DNA of 26,167 nt from an uncultured Collinsella sp. (GTDB lineage: Bacteria > Actinomycetota > Coriobacteriia > Coriobacteriales > Coriobacteriaceae): NCBI GenBank assembly GCA_905199225.1, contig CAJKFS010000034.1:1-26167 (forward strand), in the 5' to 3' direction. Shown one piece after another: positions 1 to 7,172 of this stretch (position 1 is its first letter; each line of letters begins with the position of its first letter). The notes beneath the pieces are model-generated. The model was given only the letters and a program-made list of their open reading frames with translations. It searched no databases and had not been told where the DNA came from. The position numbers and the translations under genes are program-made.

Positions 1-519
1 GACCTGTACACCATCTGGGAGCACAAGGGTGACTTCCACGGTCTGAAGGTCGCCGTCGTCGGCGATATCGCGCACTCCCGCGTGTGCGGCTCGCTGATCC
101 CCGCACTTAAGATCATGGGCTGCGAGACCTACGCCGTCGCCCCCGGCACGCTGCTGCCGCCGGCGCCCGAGGTCCTGGGCTGCGACCACGTGACGAGCGA
201 CCTCGATTCCGTCCTGCCCGAGCTGGACGTCGTCTACATGTTGCGCGTGCAGCAGGAGCGCCTCGAGGGCGCACCGTTCCCCACGATTCGTGAGTACCAC
301 AAGCTCTTCGGTCTGACCAAGGACCGCGAGAAGCTCATGAAGCCCGATGCGATTATCTGCCACCCGGGCCCCATCAACCGCGGCGTTGAGTTCGACTCCT
401 ATATGGCCGACCACCCGCAACGCTCCGTCATCCTGGAGCAGGTCTACGCCGGTATCTGCGTGCGTATGGCTATCCTGTATCTGCTGCTTGGAGGTGCCGA
501 TAATGGCCTTGCTTCTTAA
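1..519 (+). CDS. pyrB: Aspartate carbamoyltransferase catalytic chain, C-terminal part (5' end outside window)
   Basis: The enzyme condenses carbamoyl phosphate with aspartate to N-carbamoyl-aspartate, the committed step of pyrimidine synthesis, in the cytosol. The window opens inside the gene: frame 1 is open from base 1 and gives about 172 residues of a family normally near 310, so the carbamoyl-phosphate domain is missing and the aspartate-binding domain remains. Visible family motifs are DLYTIWE at the edge, GDIAHSRV near residues 22-29 of the fragment, and HPGPINRG followed by a C-terminal AG-VRMAILYLLLGG helix. An internal GTG at 82 is not the start, because conserved sequence continues upstream of it. 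The end overlaps pyrC by 17 bases, which suggests translational coupling. The assignment is secure; only the 5' half is unseen. Confidence 0.96.
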   Translation, partial: DLYTIWEHKGDFHGLKVAVVGDIAHSRVCGSLIPALKIMGCETYAVAPGTLLPPAPEVLGCDHVTSDLDSVLPELDVVYMLRVQQERLEGAPFPTIREYHKLFGLTKDREKLMKPDAIICHPGPINRGVEFDSYMADHPQRSVILEQVYAGICVRMAILYLLLGGADNGLAS

Positions 520-1792
520 GAATGCCCACGTCGTCGATCCGTCCGTCGAGCTTGACGGTGTCGTCGACGTCCTGATCGACGGTGACAAGATCGCCGAGGT
601 CGGCGAGAACCTCGCCGCCGAGGGAGCCGAGGTCCGCGACCTTTCCGGCAAGTATCTCGTCCCCGGCCTGGTGGATATGCACGTGCATCTGCGCGAGCCT
701 GGCTATGAGGTCAAAGAGGACATCGAGAGCGGCACCCGCGCTGCTGCCAAGGGCGGCTTCACCGGCGTGTGCGCCATGCCCAACACCGATCCCGTCACCG
801 ATAACGGCACCGTCGTGGAGTTCGTCAAGTCCCGCGCTGCCGAGGTCGGCCACTGCCGCGTCTATCCGTCGGGCGCCATGACCCGCGGTCTTAAGGGCGA
901 GGCCATGTCCGAGATGGGCGATATGGTCGCCCACGGCGCCGTCGCCTTCACCGACGATGGTCGCGGCGTGCAGGGCGCGGGCATGCTCCGTCGCTGCATG
1001 GACTACGGCAAGATGTTCGGCAAGGTCTTTATGAGCCACTGCCAGGACGAGGATCTGGTCGGCCACGGCCAGATCAACGAGGGCAAGGTCTCGACCCGTC
1101 TGGCCCTCGAGGGTTGGCCGGCCGCCGGCGAGGAGCTTCAGATTGCCCGCGACATCGAGATTGCCAAGCTGACCGGTGCCAAGCTGCACATCCAGCACAT
1201 CTCCACCGCTCATGGCCTGGAGCTCGTGCGTGCCGGTAAGGCTGCCGGTGTCCAGGTGACCTGCGAGGCCACCCCGCACCACATGTTCCTGACCGAGAAC
1301 GACCTGGACGAGACCTACAACACCTCGCTCAAGGTCAATCCGCCGCTGCGCACCGACGAGGATGCCGAGGCCATCCGTCAGGGTGTCATCGACGGTACCG
1401 TCGACGCTATCGTTACCGACCACGCTCCCCACACCCCGTGGGAGAAGGCCCGCGAGTTCGAGCTCGCGCCCTTTGGAATGATTGGCCTCGAGACTTCGCT
1501 GTCGCTCGTGCTCACTGAGCTGGTCAACACGGGCAAGATGAGCGTGAGCCGCATGGTCGAGCTCATGGCCATCAAGCCGCGTGAGATTCTGGGCCTCGAT
1601 CAGGTTCAGGTCAAGGCGGGCTCTGTCGCCGACCTGACCGTGTTCGACCCCTCCGCAACTTGGACGGTTGGCGAGGACGGTTACGAGTCGCGCGCCGAGA
1701 ACTCCGGTTTTGCCGGCCGCACGCTCACCGGTCGTGCCACCGATGTATTTGTCGGTGGCAAGCAGACGCTCGCCGACGGCTGCATCTGCTAG
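503..1792 (+). CDS. pyrC: Dihydroorotase (class I, zinc amidohydrolase)
   Basis: It cyclises N-carbamoyl-aspartate to dihydroorotate, the third step of UMP synthesis. The protein is 429 residues, normal for the class I enzyme. The amidohydrolase barrel begins with DMHVHLREPG (metal ligands H60 and H62). FTDDG, SHCQDE, QHIST and VTDHAPH follow as the further metal and substrate sites. The start is ATG 503: GGAGGT at 490-495 sits eight bases upstream, and residues further upstream in this frame are not family-like. The gene overlaps the end of pyrB by 17 bases. It is followed by a 92-base gap with a hairpin before pyrK. Confidence 0.97.
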   Translation: MALLLKNAHVVDPSVELDGVVDVLIDGDKIAEVGENLAAEGAEVRDLSGKYLVPGLVDMHVHLREPGYEVKEDIESGTRAAAKGGFTGVCAMPNTDPVTDNGTVVEFVKSRAAEVGHCRVYPSGAMTRGLKGEAMSEMGDMVAHGAVAFTDDGRGVQGAGMLRRCMDYGKMFGKVFMSHCQDEDLVGHGQINEGKVSTRLALEGWPAAGEELQIARDIEIAKLTGAKLHIQHISTAHGLELVRAGKAAGVQVTCEATPHHMFLTENDLDETYNTSLKVNPPLRTDEDAEAIRQGVIDGTVDAIVTDHAPHTPWEKAREFELAPFGMIGLETSLSLVLTELVNTGKMSVSRMVELMAIKPREILGLDQVQVKAGSVADLTVFDPSATWTVGEDGYESRAENSGFAGRTLTGRATDVFVGGKQTLADGCIC

Positions 1793-1812
1793 CATAGCCT
1801 TATCGCTTTTGT

Positions 1813-1840
1813 GCGCGGCGCCCTTGCGGTGCCGCGCTTT
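1813..1840 (+). terminator. Hairpin between pyrC and pyrK, possible attenuator or weak terminator
   Basis: GCGCGGC at 1813-1819 pairs perfectly with GCCGCGC at 1831-1837. Three more pairs (one G-U) extend the stem to ten around a five-base loop. A short T-rich stretch with three leading T follows. It lies 21 bases after the pyrC stop and 48 bases before the pyrK start, inside what otherwise looks like one pyr operon. Partial termination or attenuation is therefore an inference from structure and place. The T tract is interrupted, so efficiency may be low. Confidence 0.5.
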
Positions 1841-1884
1841 CTGTTCGTTTAGACCATGCAACCGCATGGGGGATTGGAGCGTCT

Positions 1885-2676
1885 ATGCCCACACCTTCCA
1901 CTGCACGCATGCACGACTTCGAGGTCGTCTCGAACCGGGAGATCGCCGACGGCATCTTCTCGCTCGTCATCTCGGCCCCCAAGCTTGCAAGTGCGCTCAA
2001 GCCCGGTCAGTTTGTGAACATCGCCGTCCCCGGCGATGCGTCTTCTCTGCTTCGTGTGCCCTTGAGTTTCTACCGCGCCGACGCCGAGGCCGGCACCGTC
2101 GAGCTGTGGTACGCCGTCGTGGGCGACGATACCCGTCGTTTGTCCCAGATGGGCCCTGGCTCCACCTCTAACCTGTTGGGCCCCGGTGGCCGTGGCTGGA
2201 TGGTACCCGAGGGCACCAGGAAGGCACTGCTCGTCGCCGGTGGCATCGGCGTTCCGCCTGTGCTGTGTCTTGCCGGCATGCTTGCCGAGCAGGGTGTTGA
2301 TGTGGACGTGTGCCTGGGCTTCGGCACCGCTTCCAAAGTCGTGGGTGTCGATGAGTTCCGTGCGCTGGGCGCCACGGTTAACGTGTGCACCGACGACGGT
2401 TCGCTCGGCACGCACGGTTTTTGCACCGATCCGGCAGCCGAGCTGCTTGGAGAGGGCGGCTACGACTACGTCGCCAGCTGCGGCCCCGCCGTCATGATGA
2501 AGAAGGTCGCCGCCGCTGCCGCCGAGGCCGGTGTGTACTGCGAGGTGTCGCTCGAGCGCATGATGAGCTGTGGCTTTGGCGCCTGCAACACCTGCAATGT
2601 CGAGACGGTCGACGGTATGAAGGGTGCTTGTATGTGCGGCCCCGTGTTCGATGCTTCCAAGGTGGTGGTCTTCTAG
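1885..2676 (+). CDS. pyrK: Dihydroorotate dehydrogenase (NAD+) electron transfer subunit
   Basis: PyrK is the FAD and [2Fe-2S] subunit of type 1B dihydroorotate dehydrogenase. It passes electrons from the PyrD flavin to NAD+. The protein has 263 residues. A ferredoxin-reductase-like FAD domain carries RVPLSFYR (57-64). The NAD-binding half has VAGGIGVPP (117-125) and a late ASCGP motif. The C-terminal iron-sulfur site is C229, C234, C237 and C249, the last in the usual setting before GPVF. The start is ATG 1885, with a GGAG site near 1874-1877. The stop shares its last base with the likely GTG start of pyrD, as expected for two subunits of one complex. Confidence 0.95.
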   Translation: MPTPSTARMHDFEVVSNREIADGIFSLVISAPKLASALKPGQFVNIAVPGDASSLLRVPLSFYRADAEAGTVELWYAVVGDDTRRLSQMGPGSTSNLLGPGGRGWMVPEGTRKALLVAGGIGVPPVLCLAGMLAEQGVDVDVCLGFGTASKVVGVDEFRALGATVNVCTDDGSLGTHGFCTDPAAELLGEGGYDYVASCGPAVMMKKVAAAAAEAGVYCEVSLERMMSCGFGACNTCNVETVDGMKGACMCGPVFDASKVVVF

Positions 2677-3599
2677 TGGGTACCGTGAACATGGCCGTCG
2701 ATTTCGGCGGCGTCAAGATGCAGAACCCCATTAACACCGCAGCCGGTACCTTTGGCTACGGTTGGCAGTTCCAGAACTTCTTTGATGTTTCCCAGCTGGG
2801 CGCCATTACCACCAAGGGCTGTGCCGCCGAGCCTTGGCCGGGCAACCCTGCGCCCCGCATGGCCGAGATTCCTGGCGGTATGATCAACTCCGTGGGCCTG
2901 CAGAACCCCGGTGTCGCCGCCTTTGCCCGTGAGTCCGGCCCGTGGCTCGAGCAGCTGTCCAAGGACGGTTGCCAGGTCATTTGCCAGGTTGCCGGGCACT
3001 CCGTTGATGAGTTTGTGCGCGCGCTCGAGATGTATGTCGAGCTATGCCCCTGGGCTGCCGGCTACGAGATCAACGTGAGCTGCCCCAACATCGCCGCCGG
3101 CGGTGCCGCCATGGGCTCTACGCCCGAGGGCGCCTCTTCCGTCATGGCCGCCTGCCGTAAGGTGACCGATAAGCCGCTGTTCGTCAAGATGGCGCCGGTC
3201 AACGTCGCCGAGATCGCCAAGGCCCTCGAGGCCGCCGGCGCCGACGGCCTTTCGGTCATCAACTCCATCCAGGGCATGGCCATCGACGTCCATACCCGCA
3301 AGTCCCGCGTGGCCAAGCCCAAGGGCGGCCTTTCGGGCCCGCTGTGCCACCACATCGCCGTGCGCATGGTCTGGGAGGTTGCCCAGGCCGTCGATATCCC
3401 CATCAACGGTGTCGGCGGTGTCATGACCGGAGAGGATGCGGCTGAGTTTATCCTGGCCGGCGCCACCTGCGTGTCGGTCGGCATGGCCAACTTCGTCGAT
3501 CCGTGTGCTTCGCTTAAGATCGCGCATGAGCTCGAGGCCTGGGCCGAGTCCCAGGGCGTAAAGGACATCAACGAGCTGGTGGGTGCTTTCGAATGCTAG
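2676..3599 (+). CDS. pyrD: Dihydroorotate dehydrogenase B, catalytic subunit
   Basis: This FMN barrel enzyme oxidises dihydroorotate to orotate and works as a complex with PyrK. From GTG 2676 it has 307 residues, usual for class 1B. Early residues KMQNPINTAAGTFGYG match the family N-terminus. NVSCPN (133-138) contains the active-site cysteine C136 typical of class 1 enzymes. NGVGG and later glycine-rich stretches bind the FMN phosphate. The start is uncertain: GTG 2676 overlaps the pyrK stop by one base (TAGTG), while ATG 2691 also gives a plausible protein five residues shorter. The gene ends inside pyrF with a seven-base overlap. Confidence 0.95.
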   Translation: MGTVNMAVDFGGVKMQNPINTAAGTFGYGWQFQNFFDVSQLGAITTKGCAAEPWPGNPAPRMAEIPGGMINSVGLQNPGVAAFARESGPWLEQLSKDGCQVICQVAGHSVDEFVRALEMYVELCPWAAGYEINVSCPNIAAGGAAMGSTPEGASSVMAACRKVTDKPLFVKMAPVNVAEIAKALEAAGADGLSVINSIQGMAIDVHTRKSRVAKPKGGLSGPLCHHIAVRMVWEVAQAVDIPINGVGGVMTGEDAAEFILAGATCVSVGMANFVDPCASLKIAHELEAWAESQGVKDINELVGAFEC

Positions 3600-4309
3600 A
3601 GAATGATGCCCGCGACCGTGTTATCGTCGCCCTCGACTGCGACCGTGAGCGCGCGCTCGAGCTCGCCCACGAGCTTTCGGGCCATGCCGCCTGGCTCAAG
3701 GTCGGCATGACGCTCTATTACGCTGAGGGCCCCCAGATCGTCAAGACCTTTAAGGACCTTGGCTTTAAGGTCTTCCTCGACCTTAAGTTCCATGACATTC
3801 CGCATCAGGTGCGCGGCGCTGCCCGCTCGGCCTCGCTTGCCGGTGCCGACCTGCTTTCGGTCCACGGCCTGGGCTCGGGTGCTATGCTCGCTGCCTGCCG
3901 CGAGGGTGCCGAGGAGGCGCGTGAGGACCGCGCCAAACTCGTCGCCATCACCGTGCTCACGAGCATGAATCAGGATGCCTTGAGCGAGATCGGCGTCGAG
4001 TCGCCCGTGGCCGAGGAGGCCGCCCGCTTGGCAAAGCTTGCTCAGGCCAATGGCATCGATGGCATCGTGTGCTCACCGATGGAGGCTCACGACATGCGTG
4101 AGCTGCTGGGTCCTGATGCCCTGATCGTGACTCCGGGTGTGCGTCCGGTGGGTGCCGCCCTTGGTGACCAGTCCCGCGTGGCGACGCCTTCCCAGGCTAT
4201 CGAGCGTGGCGCAAGCCACATTGTGGTGGGCCGTCCCATCACCGGTGCCGACGATCCGGTTGCCGCCTTTGACGCCATCGTCGCCGAGGTGGTCGAAAAC
4301 GTCGCGTAA
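3593..4309 (+). CDS. pyrF: Orotidine 5'-phosphate decarboxylase
   Basis: It decarboxylates OMP to UMP, the last step of the de novo pathway. The protein has 238 residues, normal for the family. The catalytic motif DLKFHDIP is intact around residues 63-70 and holds the Asp-Lys-Asp charge network. VRPVG and VVGRPIT near the C-terminus are the phosphate-binding loops. ATG 3593 overlaps pyrD by seven bases. PyrE, which makes the OMP substrate, is not in this window and must lie elsewhere. The gene closes the visible pyr cluster and is followed by a 239-base gap before mihF. Confidence 0.96.
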   Translation: MLENDARDRVIVALDCDRERALELAHELSGHAAWLKVGMTLYYAEGPQIVKTFKDLGFKVFLDLKFHDIPHQVRGAARSASLAGADLLSVHGLGSGAMLAACREGAEEAREDRAKLVAITVLTSMNQDALSEIGVESPVAEEAARLAKLAQANGIDGIVCSPMEAHDMRELLGPDALIVTPGVRPVGAALGDQSRVATPSQAIERGASHIVVGRPITGADDPVAAFDAIVAEVVENVA

Positions 4310-4354
4310 AAGATTCCCCTAAGTCACCACTTTTGGGTCTCATTAGCACAAAAT

Positions 4355-4412
4355 AGCCCCTGTGCCTGCGTAAACTTTCCCATCCTTTGTGTGGAATCGC
4401 AGGTCAGGGGCT
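4355..4412 (+). repeat. Long imperfect hairpin downstream of pyrF
   Basis: AGCCCCTG at 4355-4362 pairs with CAGGGGCT at 4405-4412. After a small asymmetric bulge, CCTGCG at 4365-4370 pairs with CGCAGG at 4398-4403, and TTCC/GGAA can close the inner loop. The whole folded element is 58 bases. On the plus strand it is followed by TTAACTTT rather than a clean T run; on the minus strand it is followed by ATTTTG. It could be a pyr operon terminator, an mRNA-stabilising structure or a dispersed intergenic repeat. The sequence alone does not decide. Confidence 0.5.
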
Positions 4413-4475
4413 TAACTTTGGGCGCAGTATATTGCACTTTTTGCGGGTATCGTCTAACCTATGGAGCCGCGATTA

Positions 4476-4507
4476 GGCATTTTGTACGTTCTACGTGCTA
4501 AAATGCC
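4476..4507 (+). repeat. Inverted repeat upstream of mihF, possible operator
   Basis: GGCATTTT (4476-4483) and AAAATGCC (4500-4507) are perfect inverted arms of eight. Between them a second palindrome, ACGT-TCT-ACGT (4486-4496), continues the dyad with only a small mismatch. The element is 32 bases long and ends 16 bases before a TATAAC box, so it would cover the -35 region of that candidate promoter. Dyad symmetry at such a site suits a dimeric DNA-binding protein, though a transcribed hairpin is also possible. Confidence 0.5.
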
Positions 4508-4522
4508 AATTATTGAATCAGA

Positions 4523-4528
4523 TATAAC
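4523..4528 (+). promoter_or_regulatory. Candidate -10 box for mihF operon
   Basis: TATAAC (five of six to consensus) lies 20 bases before the mihF ATG. This would give a short leader that still contains the GGAGG ribosome site at 4539-4543. No good -35 hexamer is at the right spacing; the inverted repeat at 4476-4507 occupies that place. A weaker alternative pair is TTGCAC 4432-4437 and TAACCT 4455-4460, separated by 17 bases. Confidence 0.35.
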
Positions 4529-4548
4529 CCAACTATTTGGAGGTACGA

Positions 4549-4857
4549 ATGGCACTCCCTCAGCTTACCGACGAGCAGCGCAAGCAGGCTCTTGAGAAGG
4601 CTGCTGCCGCACGTCATGCCCGCGCTGAGCTTCGCGAGCAGATCAAGAAGGGCGAGAAGTCCCTCGAGTCCGTGCTCAACTCCGATGACCCCATCGCTTC
4701 CCGCATGAAGGTTTCCACCCTCATCGAGTCTCTCCCCGGTTATGGCAAGGCCAAGGCCGCCAAGATCATGGAGGAGCTCGGTATCTCCGCTACTCGTCGC
4801 GTCCAGGGCCTCGGCGTCCGTCAGCGTGAGCAGCTCCTCGAGCAGCTGACCAAATAA
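4549..4857 (+). CDS. mihF: Integration host factor, actinobacterial type (mIHF)
   Basis: This small basic nucleoid protein binds and bends DNA. It is unrelated in fold to enterobacterial IHF and carries a helix-two-turns-helix domain like that of ribosomal protein S13. The protein has 102 residues. A charged helical N-terminus (LTDEQRKQAL, AAAARHARAE) precedes the core MKVSTLIESLPGYGKAKA and a RRVQGLG segment that match the actinobacterial family. ATG 4549 is chosen because GGAGG at 4539-4543 is correctly spaced; an in-frame TTG at 4537 overlaps that site. The position between pyrF and gmk is the standard actinobacterial place. The stop abuts the gmk start with no gap. Confidence 0.93.
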   Translation: MALPQLTDEQRKQALEKAAAARHARAELREQIKKGEKSLESVLNSDDPIASRMKVSTLIESLPGYGKAKAAKIMEELGISATRRVQGLGVRQREQLLEQLTK

Positions 4858-5427
4858 GTGAGCGCTCAGGATTCCAAGCTCTTTGTGATTTCTGGACCGT
4901 CAGGCGCAGGCAAGGGTACGCTCGTCACTCGTGTGCGCGAGCGCCGCTCGAACCTGGGTCTGACGGTTTCGGCTACCACGCGAGCACCACGCAAAGGTGA
5001 GGTCGACGGCGTCAACTACTTTTTTCTGACGCGTGAGGAGTTCGACCGCCGCGTGGCAAACGGTGAGTTTGTTGAGTGGGCCGAGGTCCACGGTAACTGC
5101 TACGGCACGTTGGTGAGCGAGGTCACATCCAAGCTCGCCTCGGGCTCGTCTCTGATTTTGGAGATCGATGTCCAGGGCGCCCTGCAGGTGAAGGAGCGTT
5201 TCCCCGAGGCCGTGCTGATCTTTATCAAGCCGCCTTCGCTTGAGGTGCTCCGCGAGCGTCTAGTCGGTCGCGGTACCGAGACGCCCGAGACGATTGAGCT
5301 GCGTATGGCAAACGCCGCCGATGAGCTTGCCCTTGCCGACCGCTACGACGACGTCGTGGTTAATGACGATCTCGACCGCGCGACCGATGAGCTCGTTCGC
5401 GTTCTCGATATGCATGAAAGGATCTGA
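4858..5427 (+). CDS. gmk: Guanylate kinase
   Basis: It phosphorylates GMP to GDP with ATP in the cytosol, feeding GTP, dGTP and (p)ppGpp pools. The protein has 189 residues. The P-loop GPSGAGKG is at residues 13-20. The GMP-binding region has SATTRAPRKGE, GVNYFF and EWAEVHGNCYGT, and ILEIDVQGA follows. The start is GTG 4858 directly after the mihF stop, so translation is probably coupled; no strong ribosome site is visible. The stop is five bases before rpoZ. Family membership is clear. Confidence 0.97.
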   Translation: MSAQDSKLFVISGPSGAGKGTLVTRVRERRSNLGLTVSATTRAPRKGEVDGVNYFFLTREEFDRRVANGEFVEWAEVHGNCYGTLVSEVTSKLASGSSLILEIDVQGALQVKERFPEAVLIFIKPPSLEVLRERLVGRGTETPETIELRMANAADELALADRYDDVVVNDDLDRATDELVRVLDMHERI

Positions 5428-5432
5428 GGTCC

Positions 5433-5714
5433 GTGTCCGTTGTAAAGCCTTGCATTGACGATCTTCTGGAGAAGACCGATCACAACCGCTTCCTGCTCGC
5501 TTCGCTTGCCTCCAAGCGCGCCTGCGACATCAATAGCATGCTGCGTGGCCAGCACAATCGCGTGCTTGCCGTCCAGGATGTCGATGACATCACCATCGGG
5601 CTTTCCGGTGCCGATACCATCTCGATGGCTATGGACGAGATTGTCGACGGCGACATCTCTTACGACGAGGCCCGTTACGAGAAGGCGCTCGGCCACAAGG
5701 TTGCTGAAGCCTAA
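5433..5714 (+). CDS. rpoZ: RNA polymerase omega subunit
   Basis: Omega helps fold and assemble the beta' subunit of RNA polymerase. The protein has 93 residues, within family range. The omega signature is visible: KPCIDDLLEKTDHNRFLLASLASKRACDI occurs at the N-terminus as separate conserved blocks (KP-IDDLLEK, then SKRAC-I), with a less conserved tail. The start is GTG 5433, five bases after gmk, with AAAGGA upstream at 5417-5422. Pairing with gmk is conserved across many bacteria. In many actinobacteria coaBC and metK follow; here thiI follows directly instead. Confidence 0.95.
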   Translation: MSVVKPCIDDLLEKTDHNRFLLASLASKRACDINSMLRGQHNRVLAVQDVDDITIGLSGADTISMAMDEIVDGDISYDEARYEKALGHKVAEA

Positions 5715-6959
5715 ATGGCGGCTCGCGTCTGCCTGGTCCACTATCACGAGGTTGGACTGAAGGGTAAGAACCGCGCACATTTTGAGCATATCCTCATGGA
5801 TAACATCAAGGCGGCCTTGGCCGCCTTTTCCGTGAATGCCGTGTCTCGAATTTCCGGTTATATCCTCGTGACCTTTAACGAGCATCAGGCCGATGAGGCG
5901 GCGCGTGTCATTCGCACCGTTCCCGGCGTTGCACGTGTGTCTTTGGCGTATCACACCAACCGCGACTCGCAGGAGTACTGCGCCGCCGCCGTGAAGGCAC
6001 TGCGCGAGTTTGGTCCTTTCGATTCGTTTAAGGTGCACGCCAAGCGCTCCAATACTGACTATGAGCTCACCTCGATTGATATCAATCGTCAGGTGGGCGA
6101 GGTACTGTGCGAGGCCTTCCCCGATAAAAAGGTTCAAATGCACGACCCCGATGCGATGGTGCACGTACTGGTGGTCCAGGGTAGCGTTTATGTGTACGCG
6201 CGCTCCGAGCGCGGCGTGGGCGGTCTGCCGGTGGGTTCTGCCGGCAAGGTCGTGACGCTGCTGTCGTCGGGTATTGATTCTCCGGTGGCAACCTGGATGC
6301 TCGCGCGTCGCGGCGCGGTGTGCGTGCCGGTACATTTCTCCGGTCGTCCGCAGACGCCCGACACGAGCGAGTATTTGGTGCAGGACATCATCCGTGCGCT
6401 TGAGCCGGGTGTCCAGATCGGCCGCCTGTACGTGGTGCCGTTTGGCGACTGCCAGCGTGAGATTTCGGTCACCTGTCCCAGCAACCTGCGCGTGATCATG
6501 TATCGCCGCATTATGTATTCGGTTGCCGAGCGCATTGCACACATCGAGGGCGCCAAGGCCATCGTGACGGGCGAATCGCTTGGACAGGTTGCCTCCCAAA
6601 CGCTTGAGAATATCATGGCCGTTAACGAGGCCGTGAAGATTCCCGTGTTCCGTCCTCTCATCGGTTCGGACAAGCAGGAGATCATCGCGCGCGCCGAGGA
6701 GATTGGTACGTTCGATATCTCGACTGAGGCCGCTCCCGACTGCTGCACGCTGTTTATGCCGCGTCGTCCCGAGACGCACGCTAAACTCGATGCCGTGCAT
6801 GAGGCCTGGGAGTTGTTCGATCACGAGGAGATGATCGAGCGCCTACTCAAGCAGACTGAGTACATCGACTTCGAAAGCAACACGTATAAGGCCCCCAAGA
6901 CCTTAAATCGCAAACATTCGGAGCTTGCTCCGCGTGAGATTTACCAAGATCACGAGTAA
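5715..6959 (+). CDS. thiI: tRNA 4-thiouridine synthase ThiI, no rhodanese domain
   Basis: ThiI adenylates tRNA U8 for 4-thiouridine formation and in some bacteria supplies sulfur for the thiamine thiazole. The protein has 414 residues. An N-terminal ferredoxin-like plus THUMP region (about 1-165) begins YHEVGLKGKNR. The PP-loop is SSGIDSPV (184-191), where most family members have SGGIDSP. Later blocks include VTGESLGQVASQT, PVFRPLIG and DCCTLFMPRRP. It ends without the C-terminal rhodanese domain of the E. coli enzyme, so sulfur delivery probably follows the Bacillus type. The ATG follows the rpoZ stop with no gap, and a strong terminator follows. Confidence 0.95.
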   Translation: MAARVCLVHYHEVGLKGKNRAHFEHILMDNIKAALAAFSVNAVSRISGYILVTFNEHQADEAARVIRTVPGVARVSLAYHTNRDSQEYCAAAVKALREFGPFDSFKVHAKRSNTDYELTSIDINRQVGEVLCEAFPDKKVQMHDPDAMVHVLVVQGSVYVYARSERGVGGLPVGSAGKVVTLLSSGIDSPVATWMLARRGAVCVPVHFSGRPQTPDTSEYLVQDIIRALEPGVQIGRLYVVPFGDCQREISVTCPSNLRVIMYRRIMYSVAERIAHIEGAKAIVTGESLGQVASQTLENIMAVNEAVKIPVFRPLIGSDKQEIIARAEEIGTFDISTEAAPDCCTLFMPRRPETHAKLDAVHEAWELFDHEEMIERLLKQTEYIDFESNTYKAPKTLNRKHSELAPREIYQDHE

Positions 6960-6970
6960 ATTTGTGCATA

Positions 6971-7002
6971 GACCGACGATGCGCCTGCATCGTCGGTCTT
7001 TT
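6971..7002 (+). terminator. Rho-independent terminator after thiI
   Basis: GACCGACGATG (6971-6981) pairs perfectly with CATCGTCGGTC (6988-6998), and one more C-G pair leaves a four-base loop. Four T follow at 6999-7002. It lies 11 bases after the thiI stop and ends the mihF-gmk-rpoZ-thiI unit. Confidence 0.92.
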
Positions 7003-7074
7003 GCTATCTGGGCTTTTTGCGGCTAAGTGTTCATTTGCTGACGTGTGCCTGAATAAATGGACAGATTTGTGCAA

Positions 7075-7117
7075 GGTTTTGGTCGGTATTTGGTTTGACC
7101 GCTAAAACCGGTTTTGG
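7075..7117 (+). repeat. Repeated GGTTTTGG motif and palindrome upstream of comEA
   Basis: GGTTTTGG occurs at 7075-7082 and 7110-7117 as direct repeats 35 bases apart. The second copy is part of a perfect 12-base palindrome, AAAACCGGTTTT (7104-7115). A GGTC/GACC pair (7081-7084 and 7097-7100) adds further dyad symmetry. The cluster lies 56 bases before the comEA start in the 213-base gap after thiI. I see no convincing promoter there, so operator function is only a suggestion. Confidence 0.35.
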
Positions 7118-7172
7118 AGCGTGGCTGTTGCAGGGCTTTTTTCCTGACACGATGGTGTTGGGAGGTTTTGCT

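Noticed and set aside
4343..4500. TTAGCAC (4343-4349) and GTGCTAA (4494-4500) as a split CIRCE heat-shock operator
   Set aside because: The arms are about 150 bases apart rather than nine, and the gene downstream is mihF. The match is chance.
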